The notes below the pieces were generated by a model, which saw only the letters and a list, made by a program, of their open reading frames with translations, made no database searches and was not told the origin of the DNA. Position numbers and translations under genes: made by a program. From Oscillospiraceae bacterium (lineage in GTDB: Bacteria > Bacillota > Clostridia > Oscillospirales > Ruminococcaceae), in NCBI GenBank assembly GCA_017396055.1, contig JAFQND010000265.1, positions 1 to 6,643 of the forward strand: a stretch of DNA of 6,643 nt. The letters are read 5' to 3'. This document shows, piece by piece, positions 5,964 to 6,643 of this stretch (within the stretch, counting starts at the first letter, position 1; each line of letters opens with the position of its first letter).

Positions 5964-6566
5964 ATGTCTGAGAAAAAAATGATAACTGCTGCAAAAAACT
6001 GGGACACCATCGCCAAAGTCTGCGGCGGCATCTTCCGCGCCTGCGGATTTGTCTGCGTCGTTTTTGCGGTGCTGGTGCTGATCTTCAAAAACAAAATGTA
6101 CGAGGTTGGCTCGTTTTCGCTGGATCTGGGCTTTGCCAAGTTCTATCTTTCCGACGAGTATCAGGCTGCAAACAGTACGATCATTGTGATGACCGTCATT
6201 TCACTTGTTCTGCTGAGCGCGGTGCTCTTTATCGTTTCGTACGGCATCAGACAGCTTCGCGACATTCTGGCACCTATGAAAGAGGGCCGTCCCTTTGAAG
6301 AGAAAACTCCCCGCAGCATCCGGAATATCGCATGGGCCGTTCTGGCAGGCGGCGGTATTCTTCAGGTGCTCTCCCTTGCCGAAAGTTTTCTTCTGACAAA
6401 AGCATACCCCTTCGAAGAGATCTTCTCCTCCGATTATATCGACCGGATCGAATTTGCCTATAACATCGATTTCGGTTTTGTCCTTGTCTTCTGCGGAGTC
6501 ATGTTCCTGTCCTATATTTTCAGCTATGGACAAAAACTTCAGCAGGAATCCGACGAGACATTATAA
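5964..6566 (+). CDS. DUF2975 family four-helix membrane protein
   Basis: The 200-residue product is an integral membrane protein with four hydrophobic segments at about 20-41, 72-93, 121-144 and 168-187. The segment after helix 2, with GRPFEEKTPRSIRNIAW (108-124), is typical of DUF2975 proteins, which in Firmicutes are commonly encoded next to a very small XRE-type regulator, as in the Bacillus yoaS-yozG pair. Here the same arrangement is seen: the regulator gene follows 12 bases downstream. The molecular function of DUF2975 is not known. AGGAGG lies 7 bases before the ATG. The gene has its own promoter with two flanking operator-like repeats, so it is a unit separate from the glycosidase operon, and it is probably controlled by its partner regulator. 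Membrane topology is read from hydrophobicity only. Confidence 0.85.
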   Translation: MSEKKMITAAKNWDTIAKVCGGIFRACGFVCVVFAVLVLIFKNKMYEVGSFSLDLGFAKFYLSDEYQAANSTIIVMTVISLVLLSAVLFIVSYGIRQLRDILAPMKEGRPFEEKTPRSIRNIAWAVLAGGGILQVLSLAESFLLTKAYPFEEIFSSDYIDRIEFAYNIDFGFVLVFCGVMFLSYIFSYGQKLQQESDETL

Positions 6567-6578
6567 GGAGAACCGCAT

Positions 6579-6643
6579 ATGCCGATCATTTTAAGACTGG
6601 ACCGCGTCATGGCCGACAGAAAGATCTCGCTCAACGAGCTCTC
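6579..6643 (+). CDS. Small XRE-family (YozG-like) transcriptional regulator (partial, N-terminus only)
   Basis: Only the first 21 codons and part of the next are in the window. The peptide begins MPIILRLDRVMADRKISLNE, which matches the start of the short Cro/CI-type regulators paired with DUF2975 proteins: an LDRxMADRKIS helix leading into LNEL, the start of the DNA-binding domain. AAGGAG lies 8 bases upstream and overlaps the stop codon of the DUF2975 gene, so the two are co-transcribed. It is the best local candidate for binding the operator-like repeats at 5867-5884 and 5924-5941, though this is inference. Family members are usually only about 70 residues long. Confidence 0.8.
   Translation, partial: MPIILRLDRVMADRKISLNEL

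Noticed and set aside
1..6643. CRISPR arrays, tRNA/rRNA genes, insertion sequences or phage genes
   Set aside because: No spaced direct repeats, RNA-gene signatures, transposase motifs or terminal inverted repeats were seen; the only clear repeat is the operator pair at 5867-5941.

Overview
The window looks like a chromosomal segment of a gut-type Firmicute, probably of class Clostridia. The basis is strong AAGGAGG-type ribosome binding sites, sigma-A-like promoters with TATAAT -10 boxes, moderately high G+C in the genes, and gene content dominated by carbohydrate-active families without signal peptides. This placement is inference; the window contains no taxonomic marker.

Layout. (1) Positions 1-785, minus strand: the N-terminal part of a calcineurin-like metallophosphoesterase with an extra N-terminal domain; it runs off the left edge. 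(2) Positions 786-956: a compact divergent control region with a good sigma-A-type promoter in each direction (TTGCAT-17 bp-TATAAT leftwards, TTGACG-17 bp-TATAAT rightwards) and an 11-bp palindrome between them that touches the rightward -35 box. (3) Positions 957-5801, plus strand: five tightly packed genes: a GH29 alpha-L-fucosidase, a DUF2961/GH172 protein, a DUF4838 protein, an uncharacterised alpha/alpha-toroid-like protein and a small papain-fold (C39-like) protein. A 93-bp gap with a hairpin and a possible weak promoter separates the second and third genes. The block ends at a clear intrinsic terminator (5804-5839). (4) Positions 5836-6643: a separate unit with its own promoter flanked by two near-identical 18-bp operator-like repeats, encoding a four-helix DUF2975 membrane protein and the start of a small XRE-family (YozG-like) regulator.

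How the genes may work together. None of the five operon proteins has a visible signal peptide or membrane segment, so they are probably cytoplasmic. The fucosidase would release L-fucose, and the GH172 protein a furanosyl unit, from an imported oligosaccharide or glycoconjugate. DUF4838 proteins resemble TIM-barrel glycosidases, and the alpha/alpha-toroid fold is shared by many glycosidases and lyases. The papain-fold protein is the odd member and might act on a peptide or amide part of the substrate. No transporter, sugar kinase/isomerase or sugar-responsive regulator is visible, so the substrate cannot be named. The most novel points are the three poorly characterised proteins (3348-5801) co-transcribed with two recognisable glycosidases, and the symmetrical operator pair around the DUF2975-XRE promoter.
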